Assembly (NCBI GenBank): GCA_041738135.1
Contig: JBGSQK010000051.1
Location: forward strand, 4,755 to 68,754
Source: JAGOMX01 sp041738135
GTDB lineage: Bacteria; Pseudomonadota; Alphaproteobacteria; JAGOMX01
Reading direction: 5' to 3'
Length of the DNA stretch: 64,000 bases
Shown here: positions 35,208 to 43,672 of the stretch, one piece after another
Layout: the number at the start of each line of letters is the position of its first letter
Position numbering within the stretch: the first letter of the stretch is position 1
Notes under the pieces: generated by a model
Told to the model about the DNA's origin: nothing
Database searches by the model: none
Seen by the model: only the letters and a program-made list of their open reading frames with translations
Made by a program: the position numbers and the translations under genes

Positions 35208-36332
35208 ATGAGATTAAAGATGAAATACCTGAAAGCAATAACAGCCATCGTGGCGTCAATCGCCCTTGTAGCAGCCGTCGTATCTTATTCATTCATGGAA
35301 GAGATAGGAGAAATGGCATTTCATTATCAGGCTAAAAAATTAGTTAATCGCAATTCCATTGACAGTTTACCCGATGGACTACATGTGGCTTTAGTAGGAA
35401 GCGGATCTCCCCTTGCTGATACATCACGCATGGGACCATGCACAGCTATTATAGCCGGAAAAAAATTATTCATCGTTGATGCGGGAAGTGGCGCCCCCAG
35501 AAACTTGCTGCCTATGGGGCTACCAACAGGATTAGTAGAAGCTGTCTTTATGACACACTACCACTCTGATCATATAGACGGTTTAGGTCAATTAATTGGC
35601 GACCACTGGATCTTTGGTGGAAAATCTACACCACTGCCCATTTATGGCCCAACGGGCGTTGACACAGTTGTGAACGCCTACAATACAGTGTACCAGTTCA
35701 ACAAGAATTACAGAACTACCCATCATGGAGCAGAATCACTGCCACCAGAAGGTGCCGTTGGTGAGCCACATACTTTTACACTTGACCCTAAAACTAAATC
35801 AGCCGTTGTGTATGAAAAGGATGGTTTAAAAGTTACAGCATTTGCTGTCAATCACGAACCCGTTGAACCAGCTGTTGGCTATCGCTTCGATTACAAGGGT
35901 CGCTCAATAGTTGTGAGTGGCGATTGCGCCAAATCAGAAAACCTCATAAAGAATGCCAAAGGAACCGATTTACTCGTGCATGAAGCTCTAAATAAAGAAA
36001 TGCTGGACTACATTTCTGGCTTATTGAGCAGTGGGGCATATGATAATGAAACCTTTTCTGCCAAAGCTAACAAAAAAACGGCTAAAAATCTTAAAGAGAT
36101 CCAAGATTATCACACCAGCCCCGTAGATGCCGCCAAAATAGCAAACTTAGCTGGCGTTAAAGAATTGGTCCTAACGCACCTTGTTCCATCTTTGCCTTTA
36201 TCCTTTCTTAATTCTTATTTCCTCAAAGGTACTGCCGCTGAATATAAAGGCCCCATAACCGTAGGCGAAGATGGCATGGTTTTCTCCCTACCTGCAGGAA
36301 ACTCAGAGATCATAAGCGGTAGATTAAAATAG
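35208..36332 (+). CDS. Exported metallo-beta-lactamase-fold hydrolase
   Basis: The 374-residue protein has an N-terminal hydrophobic segment (YLKAITAIVASIALVAAVV), serving as membrane anchor or signal. The metal-binding motif THYHSDHIDGL (HxHxDH) and later VNHEPVEPAVGYRF, SGDCAKSENL and LTHLVP form a two-zinc RNase Z/arylsulfatase-like site. Periplasm-facing members of this group hydrolyse sulfate or phosphate esters; the substrate is unknown. ATG at 35220 is an alternative start. It lies downstream of waaA after 58 bases but may be separate. Confidence 0.85.
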   Translation: MRLKMKYLKAITAIVASIALVAAVVSYSFMEEIGEMAFHYQAKKLVNRNSIDSLPDGLHVALVGSGSPLADTSRMGPCTAIIAGKKLFIVDAGSGAPRNLLPMGLPTGLVEAVFMTHYHSDHIDGLGQLIGDHWIFGGKSTPLPIYGPTGVDTVVNAYNTVYQFNKNYRTTHHGAESLPPEGAVGEPHTFTLDPKTKSAVVYEKDGLKVTAFAVNHEPVEPAVGYRFDYKGRSIVVSGDCAKSENLIKNAKGTDLLVHEALNKEMLDYISGLLSSGAYDNETFSAKANKKTAKNLKEIQDYHTSPVDAAKIANLAGVKELVLTHLVPSLPLSFLNSYFLKGTAAEYKGPITVGEDGMVFSLPAGNSEIISGRLK

Positions 36333-36570
36333 CATTCAGCTTGTTGCATTATTGCAACACTTGTACAGATTTTGTTTCAAAAGGCTAACTTCCTCTGGAA
36401 AACCTCCCCATATAATTTACAGTGAGCATATAAATATATCATCCCGTATGTATTTACAGGCTCATTTAAAGATTGACAAAATCTCAATATCCTACAATAA
36501 ACATACAAGATCATTGGACGCGTTGCTTTTTAACGCCCCGTAAACCCTAAGGTTAGATGAAGTAAAATAA

Positions 36571-38043
36571 ATGCAAACAGAATTAAAGTTTTCCGATTTG
36601 AATCTATCTCAAGGCTTGCAAGACATGCTTTCGGAGATTGGCTATCAACACCCAACTCCTATACAAGGCCAAATCATTCCGCACATTCTGGCGGGAAAAG
36701 ATGTACTGGGTTGCGCACAAACGGGAACAGGTAAAACCGCATCCTTTACTTTACCAATGATTGATATACTTTCAAAAGGTCGCGCACGTGCGCGCATGCC
36801 TCGCTCGTTGGTTTTGATTCCCACAAGGGAATTGGCCATGCAGGTGCAGAAAAACTTTGAGACCTACAGCCAAAAAACGTCTCTTAAACAAGCCCTACTC
36901 ATAGGAGGCTCTGGATTTTCAGAGCAAGAAAAGCTATTGGAAAAAGGTGTCGACGTGTTGATCGCAACGCCCGGTCGTTTGCTCGATCTGCACCAACGCG
37001 GCAAGATTATGCTTCATGACATCAAGATCTTCGTCCTCGACGAAGCCGACCGCATGCTCGACATGGGATTCATGCCGGACATTGAGCAGCTGATCAAGAT
37101 CCTACCACCAAAACGTCAAACGTTGCTATTTTCAGCAACCATGCCACCTGAGATCCGTAAGTTGGCTCAAAACCTACTAAAGAACCCTGTGGAGATCACC
37201 ATTTCGGCCGTCACTTCATCGGCCACAACCATCACTCAATATGCATGTCATGTATCCAATCAAACGGAAAAACGCAAAATTCTAGTAAGTCTATTGGATG
37301 CCAAAACCCTTGAGCAACAGGTCCTCATTTTCTGTAACACGAAAAAAGAAGCCTCAAGCGTTGCCCAAGCCTTTGAAAAGCAAAACATGAAGGTAGGCGT
37401 CCTCCATGGCGATTTGAATCAAGACGTCAGGACCGAAACACTCAAGTCATTTACGGCCGGCGACATTAAAATCCTCATCGCCAGCGATGTAGCCGCACGC
37501 GGCCTGGACATTGAGGCCATTTCGCACGTGGTCAACTATGACGTCCCCAACAGCCGCGATGACTACATCCACCGCATCGGCCGCACAGGCCGCGCAGGAC
37601 AAGCGGGTGATTCGATTACATTCATTCAACCAGCCGAAATTGAGACGTGGAACAAGATCATATCCGAAGCCAAAGACGCCATCCTTGATTACCGGACCAA
37701 GTTACCCTACCAAATGTTATCCGTAGAAAAGATAAGCAAAAGCAAAGGCCGCGGCAAAGCACCTGCAAAAGCTAAGGAAGAAACAGCACCCGTTCAAGCT
37801 CCAGCCAAAAAAGTCCAACCGCCCATACCGTTAACACCATCCCAAATGGCACCCCATAAGCCATACGAACAAAGACAACGCCAACCCCGCCCAGAAGTCA
37901 TCGTCAGCAATGAACCAGGATTCGGTGATAAGCTACCAAACTTCATGACTATCTCGTTGCCATTGCCAAAAACAAAAGTTAAAGACGAGACTTTTTACGG
38001 CGTACAGGATGAGAAGATACCTGAATCACAAGGGAATGCTTGA
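36571..38043 (+). CDS. DEAD-box ATP-dependent RNA helicase (RhlE-like)
   Basis: The 490-residue protein carries the Q motif (GYQHPTPIQGQ), AQTGTGKT, PTRELAMQ, TPGRLLDL, DEADRMLDMGF, SATMPPEI and HRIGRTGRAGQAG in order. The C-terminus (KGRGKAPAKAKEE.., then KPYEQRQRQPRPE) is a basic, proline-rich tail typical of cold-shock or ribosome-assembly helicases. It would unwind RNA in ribosome biogenesis or mRNA decay. A palindromic repeat starts 15 bases past its stop. Confidence 0.95.
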   Translation: MQTELKFSDLNLSQGLQDMLSEIGYQHPTPIQGQIIPHILAGKDVLGCAQTGTGKTASFTLPMIDILSKGRARARMPRSLVLIPTRELAMQVQKNFETYSQKTSLKQALLIGGSGFSEQEKLLEKGVDVLIATPGRLLDLHQRGKIMLHDIKIFVLDEADRMLDMGFMPDIEQLIKILPPKRQTLLFSATMPPEIRKLAQNLLKNPVEITISAVTSSATTITQYACHVSNQTEKRKILVSLLDAKTLEQQVLIFCNTKKEASSVAQAFEKQNMKVGVLHGDLNQDVRTETLKSFTAGDIKILIASDVAARGLDIEAISHVVNYDVPNSRDDYIHRIGRTGRAGQAGDSITFIQPAEIETWNKIISEAKDAILDYRTKLPYQMLSVEKISKSKGRGKAPAKAKEETAPVQAPAKKVQPPIPLTPSQMAPHKPYEQRQRQPRPEVIVSNEPGFGDKLPNFMTISLPLPKTKVKDETFYGVQDEKIPESQGNA

Positions 38044-38057
38044 GTACGGGACATCCC

Positions 38058-38181
38058 CACCTCCGTCATTGCGAGCCCACATGGGGGGTGGGAATCTACT
38101 TTTATATACAGAAAAAATATGTTCAACGGCAACACCAAAGTGGATTGCCACGCCCCAAGTGGCCTCGCAATGACGGAGGTG
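38058..38181. repeat. 124-bp palindromic repeat with CTCGCAATGACG ends
   Basis: The ends are perfect 18-base inverted copies: CACCTCCGTCATTGCGAG (38058-38075) and CTCGCAATGACGGAGGTG (38164-38181). Inside, another 27 bases pair with five mismatches. This resembles the CGTCATTGCGAG palindromes scattered in many intracellular proteobacteria and others. It has no coding capacity and lies between helicase and coiled-coil genes; the whole gap 38044-38352 has no gene. Confidence 0.85.
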
Positions 38182-38352
38182 TAGGCCTTTTGTCCCCCCT
38201 TAAACAATCATTAGTAATTAAAAATGAAACACACAAAAAAAACTTGTCAAAATAAAATCCTATAGTTATATTCAATTTTCCAATGCACCTTGCTCTAGTT
38301 ATAGCCCATTGGATAACTTAGTTTTGCATATTCCATTTAGAGGATAATAGTT

Positions 38353-40338
38353 ATGTACCGTTTCATTCTTAGTTTGATTTTGGCGTTCTCATTCAGCGCA
38401 CCACAAATTTATGCATCTGATATAAGAGACGTTTTCATACAGGACATACCTCATACGCTCGGTGAGTTCGGTCTAAGAGCGAAGCAGATACTGAATAGCA
38501 TCCACAAAAAGAACATAAGTGAATGTTCAGATCTAATAGAAATATTGGCTCCAGAAGAAGCTAGTGTGCAGGAGAGTATTGATAGCGTGTTCTATTCATA
38601 CTTACAAAAATCCGGCGTGATCCCTTCAAATGAACCGATGCCTATTGCGGTCCAATACTACACCCTATACTCTAGCAATAATACCGAAGATACCTGCATC
38701 AAAGCTAAAGAAATTAAAACACTCATCAAAGCTCTTAGAACCTACTCACAAAATGACATCCGACTAGACGTTGATGACTACAGAACTATTATATATAATC
38801 TATGCATTAGCATTTTTACAAAAAAGATATTTCTATGCAGAGCTATGTCCGTGCAAGAATTACAGGGTGATCATTTCAATTATGCCCATAATGTTCTAGA
38901 GTCAGTAGACTTGGGAGCACTAAGCTCGCAGTCTCTGCTATTAACAAATATTAATATACAAGAAATAGGTAATAGATATTTTATAAACGGACTAAACTTA
39001 ACAACAGCTCCACACCTTGTTACCTTAATGGGTCAGTTAAAAAATAGGGCCATCTACTCAATTTGTAGCTATAACTTCACAGCAGATCAGCATTTTAGGA
39101 GCTCGCCGGAAAGAGAAAAAGCTCTGTACATGGCCAACATCTCCTCATATTTGAGCAGCAGAAGAATTCACTTCCCACAATTAACGGCAGGTTGGATAGA
39201 GAGATACAAGGCCAGCACCGCTAAACCTAGTGCATCAAGAAATAAGCATAAAAAGAAAAATAAAGGTGCCAATAGCAAAGCTGTCCGCGAAGTTGCTACC
39301 AGCGCGCAGGAAGCTGACGCTCAACCTGATGATCAATTTATCCAATATAAAGTCTGGATGGCCGCATTAATTCCAACGCTAGAAAGCACGTTCGAACGCG
39401 CAGGTTACACAGCTGAAGAAAGAAATTCGATTCTAACCAAATTTCATCAGGTTACAGTGGATAAGTTTGGTGGCAACCTTAAGAAAATGACCGAGGCCTT
39501 CGATCAGAATATTGCCTTACTTAAGAAAGAAAATGAGACTCTCCAGGCAGCCCATGCCGCCTCGGAAAAAGAACTTAAACTCAACGCAGCCAAAATAACC
39601 AAATTGGAAAACTTGATTCGAGCCTTAGAAGAGGAACAACTTCCAGCTAAGGACAAAAAAATTTCACGATTAGAAGCTAAAAAGGATAAAGCGGAAAAAG
39701 CTTTAAATGAAAGCCAAGAGAAGTTAGTAGCTTTAAAAGACGAACTGGCCGATGCATTGGAAAAAAACAAAGAACTAAATAAACGTGTTCAAGTTGCAGA
39801 ACAAAAAGCTCAGCTGCTTGAAGAAATAAAAGCCGAATTAACGGAAAAAAGCCGAGCACTCAAAGACGCAGAAAAAACAGAAAAACGTTTAGTCAACAGA
39901 GTAGCTATGCTTGAATCCAAAGAACAAAACCAAGCAACCCTTATTGCCGAACTACAACAAAAGCTGGCCCAGCAAGAACAAGTCCAACAAGTCAAAGCTG
40001 CTTTGATTCTTGAACAGCAACAAAAGCTAGCCCAGCAAACACTTGTATTCCAGCAAGAAATGACCCAATTTGACAAGCACATGAATGAATTGAGATCAAA
40101 AAATAGGCAGCTCTATGAGGCAGCCGTTCTACTGAACCAAGAAAAGAATAAGTTAGAAGCTGACAATAAAACTTTGGCAGAAGTTAACATCAATCTTCGA
40201 GCAGACTTGCTAGCCAGCGCGAAGGCTGCCGAAAGCCTTCAAAACGCCCTAGCTCAGAGACAAACAACCGAGGATGCAAAAGCAGAAGGAGAGACCATCT
40301 ATATCGTGCAACAAATCGATTTTGACGATGAGAAGTAG
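38353..40338 (+). CDS. Secreted coiled-coil protein of unknown function
   Basis: The 661-residue product opens with a signal peptide (MYRFILSLILAFSFSAPQIY, cleavage at ASD). Residues 30-290 form an unrecognised helical domain; residues about 295-310 are a basic linker (RNKHKKKNKGANSKA). Residues about 375-645 are an almost continuous coiled coil (heptads such as EKELKLNAAKITKLENLIRA and LEEIKAELTEKSRALKDAE). Such Glu/Lys/Gln-rich rods occur in secreted effectors and surface proteins that organise host membranes. An F-box or LRR is absent. Origin of the domain unknown. Confidence 0.7.
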   Translation: MYRFILSLILAFSFSAPQIYASDIRDVFIQDIPHTLGEFGLRAKQILNSIHKKNISECSDLIEILAPEEASVQESIDSVFYSYLQKSGVIPSNEPMPIAVQYYTLYSSNNTEDTCIKAKEIKTLIKALRTYSQNDIRLDVDDYRTIIYNLCISIFTKKIFLCRAMSVQELQGDHFNYAHNVLESVDLGALSSQSLLLTNINIQEIGNRYFINGLNLTTAPHLVTLMGQLKNRAIYSICSYNFTADQHFRSSPEREKALYMANISSYLSSRRIHFPQLTAGWIERYKASTAKPSASRNKHKKKNKGANSKAVREVATSAQEADAQPDDQFIQYKVWMAALIPTLESTFERAGYTAEERNSILTKFHQVTVDKFGGNLKKMTEAFDQNIALLKKENETLQAAHAASEKELKLNAAKITKLENLIRALEEEQLPAKDKKISRLEAKKDKAEKALNESQEKLVALKDELADALEKNKELNKRVQVAEQKAQLLEEIKAELTEKSRALKDAEKTEKRLVNRVAMLESKEQNQATLIAELQQKLAQQEQVQQVKAALILEQQQKLAQQTLVFQQEMTQFDKHMNELRSKNRQLYEAAVLLNQEKNKLEADNKTLAEVNINLRADLLASAKAAESLQNALAQRQTTEDAKAEGETIYIVQQIDFDDEK

Positions 40339-40353
40339 CATCTGAGGGAAATT

Positions 40354-40752
40354 CTACCCCCGCAACTTACGACAAGCTTCCTTCACCGCAAACTCATCTT
40401 CATGAAACAAAGGTTGGCCGTTAAAATAAATACGGCCATCCTCTTTCACCTTAACAAAACCTAGCTGGGCATAATCCAAAAAACTATTGGCCGGATTACC
40501 CAAAGACCCCATGTATTGACTGGTATCAATTTGAATGGGGATACTTATAGATTTAGGCATCTTCACATTCAAAGCCCCACCAATATCCCCTGGCGGTCCC
40601 ATATCACCACTGGTGTCGGACTTATACTCTACATCCGCATCGGGCACATGTTCGATCACATAGAAGTCACAGAATTCCTTATTGACAACTATTTCTTTCG
40701 CCAAAGCATTACTTGCCATAAAAAGTAGGATTAAAAAGAGGAATTGTTTCAT
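40354..40752 (-). CDS. Small secreted protein, conserved-looking, unknown function
   Basis: The 132-residue product has a signal peptide (MKQFLFLILLFMASNALA). The mature part has a glycine-rich turn (GDMGPPGDIGGALNVKMPKS) and a compact C-terminal part (GFVKVKEDGRIYFNGQPLF). Two cysteines (EFCDFY and EACRKL) could pair in the periplasm. The pattern resembles uncharacterised alphaproteobacterial proteins. It faces away from bolA. Confidence 0.65.
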   Translation of the reverse strand: MKQFLFLILLFMASNALAKEIVVNKEFCDFYVIEHVPDADVEYKSDTSGDMGPPGDIGGALNVKMPKSISIPIQIDTSQYMGSLGNPANSFLDYAQLGFVKVKEDGRIYFNGQPLFHEDEFAVKEACRKLRG

Positions 40753-40812
40753 TGCTTCTACTCCTAAATTGTCTTACACAATTATAACATAGTATGGAAA
40801 CAAGAGAACCCC

Positions 40813-41085
40813 ATGACCATAGACAAGATAATTGAAGAGCTGCTGACTAAAGAATTCTCCCCCACAAGCCTAACCGTCAGAAACGACTCCCACCTACACC
40901 AAGGACACGCAGGATCCCCAGGCACAGGCGAAAGTCACTTCACGGTCACCATTGTTTCCAATGTCTTCGAAAACAAATCCCGCGTGCAAAGGCACCAAAT
41001 GATTTACAGCTGCCTGCAAGAGCTAATGAATAATCCTATCCATGCATTGGCCATACATGCCTCTAGTCCTAAGGAGCAAAAATAA
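40813..41085 (+). CDS. BolA-family protein
   Basis: A 90-residue protein with the BolA pattern: TVRNDSHLHQGHAGSPGTGESHF, followed by VTIVSNVFENKSRVQRHQMIYSCL. The invariant RH in the second helix-turn region is present. BolA proteins partner with monothiol glutaredoxins in Fe-S handling and stress regulation. Short for BolA (about 105) but complete in the core. Isolated gene with a convergent uup-like neighbour. Confidence 0.9.
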   Translation: MTIDKIIEELLTKEFSPTSLTVRNDSHLHQGHAGSPGTGESHFTVTIVSNVFENKSRVQRHQMIYSCLQELMNNPIHALAIHASSPKEQK

Positions 41086-41089
41086 CTCT

Positions 41090-42901
41090 CTACTTCCCCT
41101 CGATCTCTTCCCGCAGCATTTCCAGATCTAGCCATTGATGTTCCAGTTCATCTTTTTTGTTTTTTGCAGTTTGCAAATCTGCAGCTACCTTGTGTGCTTT
41201 TTCTGGTCCCTTGGCGTATAGATCAGGATCATGCAAAGCGTTTTCCAGAGCTAGAATCTTATCGGCTAGCTCCTGAATCTGCTTTGGTAAGTGGGTCAAT
41301 GCATATTGATCTTTATAGGTGAGCTTTTTCGGTTTATCTATAGACTTTTCAACGACAACCTCAGGTGCTTTCTGCTTTTCACCCACAGTCTTTACCTGCT
41401 TCTGAGCTACACCACCACGTTTTTGGGCCAGATAATCCTCGTATCCACCCGCATACTCAATGGTTGTGCCATCGCCTTCCATAACGATGGTTGATGTAAC
41501 CACGTTATCTAAAAACGCACGATCGTGGCTCACAATAAGCAAAGTCCCATCATAAGCAGCCAACATATCCTGAACCCGATCCAGCGTATCCATATCCAGA
41601 TCGTTAGTAGGCTCGTCTAAGATAAGTAAGTTTGAATCCTGCGCCAGCGACAGGGCCAACAGCAGTCTGTTCTTCTCGCCACCAGACAAGACGCTCACAG
41701 GGCCCCTCAATTGCGCCGGATCAAATAGAAACTCTTTAATGTAGGCCATCACATGTTTAGGTTTGCCCATAACCTTAACCATATCACCACCATTGGGGCA
41801 CAGAATCTCCAGAATGGTCTTACTGGGATCCAACTTTGTACGGTTCTGATCCAGATAAATGGGCATCAAACGCTTAGAGATCTTCACAGAACCCGTATCA
41901 GGTTTCAGATCACCAATCAGCATTTTAAGCAGCGTGGTTTTACCCGTACCATTAGGCCCGATAATACCAATCCGATCACCCCGAACGATCAGCGTCGAGA
42001 AATCCTTAATCAAACAACGACCATCGTAGGATTTGGAAATATTATAAGCTTCAATAATTGATTTGCTGGAAATATCAGAGGAAGACGCCTCCAAACGACC
42101 CAACTTTAAGGATCGCAAAGCCTGCGCCCGCATGGTGCGGAGCTCACCCAATCGTGCCAAGCGTCCTTGATTACGTTTCCGCCGTGCAGAAATACCGCCG
42201 TGTGACCACTCTGTTTCCGCCTCGATCAAACGATCCATCTTGATTTTAGATTTGGTTTCTTCCTCCAAAAGCTTGGCAGACCATTCTTCAAAATGACCAT
42301 AGCCCTGGCTCAAGCGACGTATAACGCCTTCATCAAGCCATAAAGTGGTTTTAGTTGTATTAGTAAGGAATGTGCGATCGTGACTAATCATCACTACACT
42401 ACCACGGAAAGACTTAAGCTTCGCCTCCAACCATTCAATAGTCGCCACGTCCAAGTGGTTGGTCGGCTCGTCGAGCAACAATATGTCCGGCTCATTTACC
42501 AACGCATAAGCCAATGAAACCCTTCGGGCTTCACCACCTGACAAGTTATCCAAAAGCTTGTCGTATGGAATACCTAGGGCATCCAACAAAGACTCCGCCT
42601 CGTGAGGACTCACATGCTCTTGTGAAGATACATATTCCAAAGCCGTCAGATCAGCAGGAAAAGATGGTTCCTGAGGCATATAAGTAACACGCGTACCCGG
42701 CTGGATCGAGATCTCACCCTCATCAGGCTCCACCAATCCCACTATAAGTCGCATCAACGTGGACTTACCACACCCGTTGCGACCCACCAAACAAATGCGC
42801 GCACGTGACTCAACCGCCAGGTCAACCTTGCGGAACAAAACAGAAGAGCCAATCGAAAATTTAATATCTTTCAGCTGTAAGGGAGGGCTTTCTCTACTCA
42901 T
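41090..42901 (-). CDS. uup: ABC-F family ATPase (Uup-like)
   Basis: The 603-residue soluble protein has two ATPase domains: Walker A GRNGCGKST and GPNGTGKTT, signatures LSGGEARRVSLA and LSGGEKNRLLLA, and Walker B ILLLDEPTNHLD and LLILDEPTNDLD. The linker contains HGGISARRKRNQGRLARL and the C-terminus a coiled-coil (about residues 530-600) as in Uup. Such factors act on the ribosome or during DNA transposition. Last residues EEIEGK. Convergent with bolA by four bases. Confidence 0.9.
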   Translation of the reverse strand: MSRESPPLQLKDIKFSIGSSVLFRKVDLAVESRARICLVGRNGCGKSTLMRLIVGLVEPDEGEISIQPGTRVTYMPQEPSFPADLTALEYVSSQEHVSPHEAESLLDALGIPYDKLLDNLSGGEARRVSLAYALVNEPDILLLDEPTNHLDVATIEWLEAKLKSFRGSVVMISHDRTFLTNTTKTTLWLDEGVIRRLSQGYGHFEEWSAKLLEEETKSKIKMDRLIEAETEWSHGGISARRKRNQGRLARLGELRTMRAQALRSLKLGRLEASSSDISSKSIIEAYNISKSYDGRCLIKDFSTLIVRGDRIGIIGPNGTGKTTLLKMLIGDLKPDTGSVKISKRLMPIYLDQNRTKLDPSKTILEILCPNGGDMVKVMGKPKHVMAYIKEFLFDPAQLRGPVSVLSGGEKNRLLLALSLAQDSNLLILDEPTNDLDMDTLDRVQDMLAAYDGTLLIVSHDRAFLDNVVTSTIVMEGDGTTIEYAGGYEDYLAQKRGGVAQKQVKTVGEKQKAPEVVVEKSIDKPKKLTYKDQYALTHLPKQIQELADKILALENALHDPDLYAKGPEKAHKVAADLQTAKNKKDELEHQWLDLEMLREEIEGK

Positions 42902-42963
42902 GGGTTAGATTAACCATAAATCGTGGGGAAAATCCACTTTTAACGGGAGCTACCCGCAGCCCC

Positions 42964-42999
42964 GACCATTTTTTCTTGCAAATACTCACAGACTCACCG
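42964..42999. repeat. Degenerate intergenic repeat, copy 1 of second family
   Basis: ACCATTTTTTCTT, AAATACTCAC and later TTCGC in the 337-base gene-free gap 42902-43238 recur in the gap at 52955-52992 with similar order. Rest of the gap is AT-rich with a CATAATG-like -10 candidate near 43181 before the cysteine-rich gene. Confidence 0.35.
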
Positions 43000-43238
43000 T
43001 TCGCACGTTCATTGCGTATTACTTTATGGCGTTTAAATGATAATCACGAGATGATGAGAACCATAGTTGATACCACCCATTTTTCTTAAGGCGCAAGAAA
43101 TTTCAAATTCTTTTCAATATCTTATTAATTTTAATTTCGCAGTTTAGCATTTATTAAACCCCTATTAACCCCCCTCTTTCATAATGATTAAATCCTACAG
43201 AGGATAATGTTTAACTGTATATACAAAGGAAAATTAAA

Positions 43239-43502
43239 ATGGCTAAGAATATCAATCCAAATTTCTTCAAGAAACTTCAAGCTTGCGACGTAAAAGAACT
43301 TGTTTCATGCAAGGGTAGAGCAACTCTTCATGGTCAACCATGTGAATTCAAGAGCCCATCATGCGATGATAAGGTTCTTAGCACAATTCTTCAAGACAAC
43401 AAGTGCACACTAAAGATCGTTGGCAGCCCAGCTCCAGACTGTTGCACATACGAAGTTTGTGGCGCAGGTAAGTCTTGCCAGGTTAAAATTGCTTGCTGCT
43501 AA
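43239..43502 (+). CDS. Cysteine-rich mini-protein of unknown function
   Basis: The 87-residue product (RBS AAGGA, ATG at 43239) has 11 cysteines (positions 16, 24, 35, 42, 56, 68, 69, 74, 80, 86, 87) and ends in CC. It has no signal peptide or membrane segment and is lysine-rich. Codons are mostly GC/translation-optimal-looking and a strong terminator follows 18 bases later, suggesting a high-level transcript. Metal binding or redox buffering is possible; the spacing does not match ferredoxin or metallothionein that I know. Function unknown. Confidence 0.75.
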   Translation: MAKNINPNFFKKLQACDVKELVSCKGRATLHGQPCEFKSPSCDDKVLSTILQDNKCTLKIVGSPAPDCCTYEVCGAGKSCQVKIACC

Positions 43503-43520
43503 TCAGCAATCAAAACAACA

Positions 43521-43550
43521 AAAAACCCCCAGGATTTCCTGGGGGTTTTT
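43521..43550 (+). terminator. Strong rho-independent terminator of the cysteine-rich gene
   Basis: AAAAACCCCCAGG (43521-43533) pairs perfectly with CCTGGGGGTTTTT (43538-43550) around a 4-base loop (ATTT), with further Ts. Confidence 0.95.
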
Positions 43551-43575
43551 TGTTATCTTTTTTTGATGAGATTCG

Positions 43576-43669
43576 TAAAGAAAAAATAAGCCGTAGCTTT
43601 TCTTTAATTTCTTGCTAAGGAAAAGATAATAGCGTATCTTTTCTTTATGAGCATTAAAAAGAAAAGTTA
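43576..43669 (+). promoter_or_regulatory. Tandem palindromic operator array upstream of the Fic gene
   Basis: Two long interrupted palindromes share the half-site TAAAGAAAAGATA. O1 is TAAAGAAAAAATA (43576-43588) and TAGCTTTTCTTTA (43594-43606), spacer 5. O2 is TAAGGAAAAGATA (43616-43628) and TATCTTTTCTTTA (43635-43647), spacer 6. Each half differs at 0-2 positions from the consensus. A third half-site AAAAGAAAAGTTA (43657-43669) ends three bases before the ATG. A dimeric regulator, perhaps the Fic protein itself (its C-terminus is a winged helix), probably binds here. Confidence 0.75.
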
Positions 43670-43672
43670 GCG

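Noticed and set aside
43561..43672. Riboswitch upstream of the Fic gene
   Set aside because: The palindromes are AT-rich DNA operators with conserved half-sites, not a multi-stem RNA with a conserved core.
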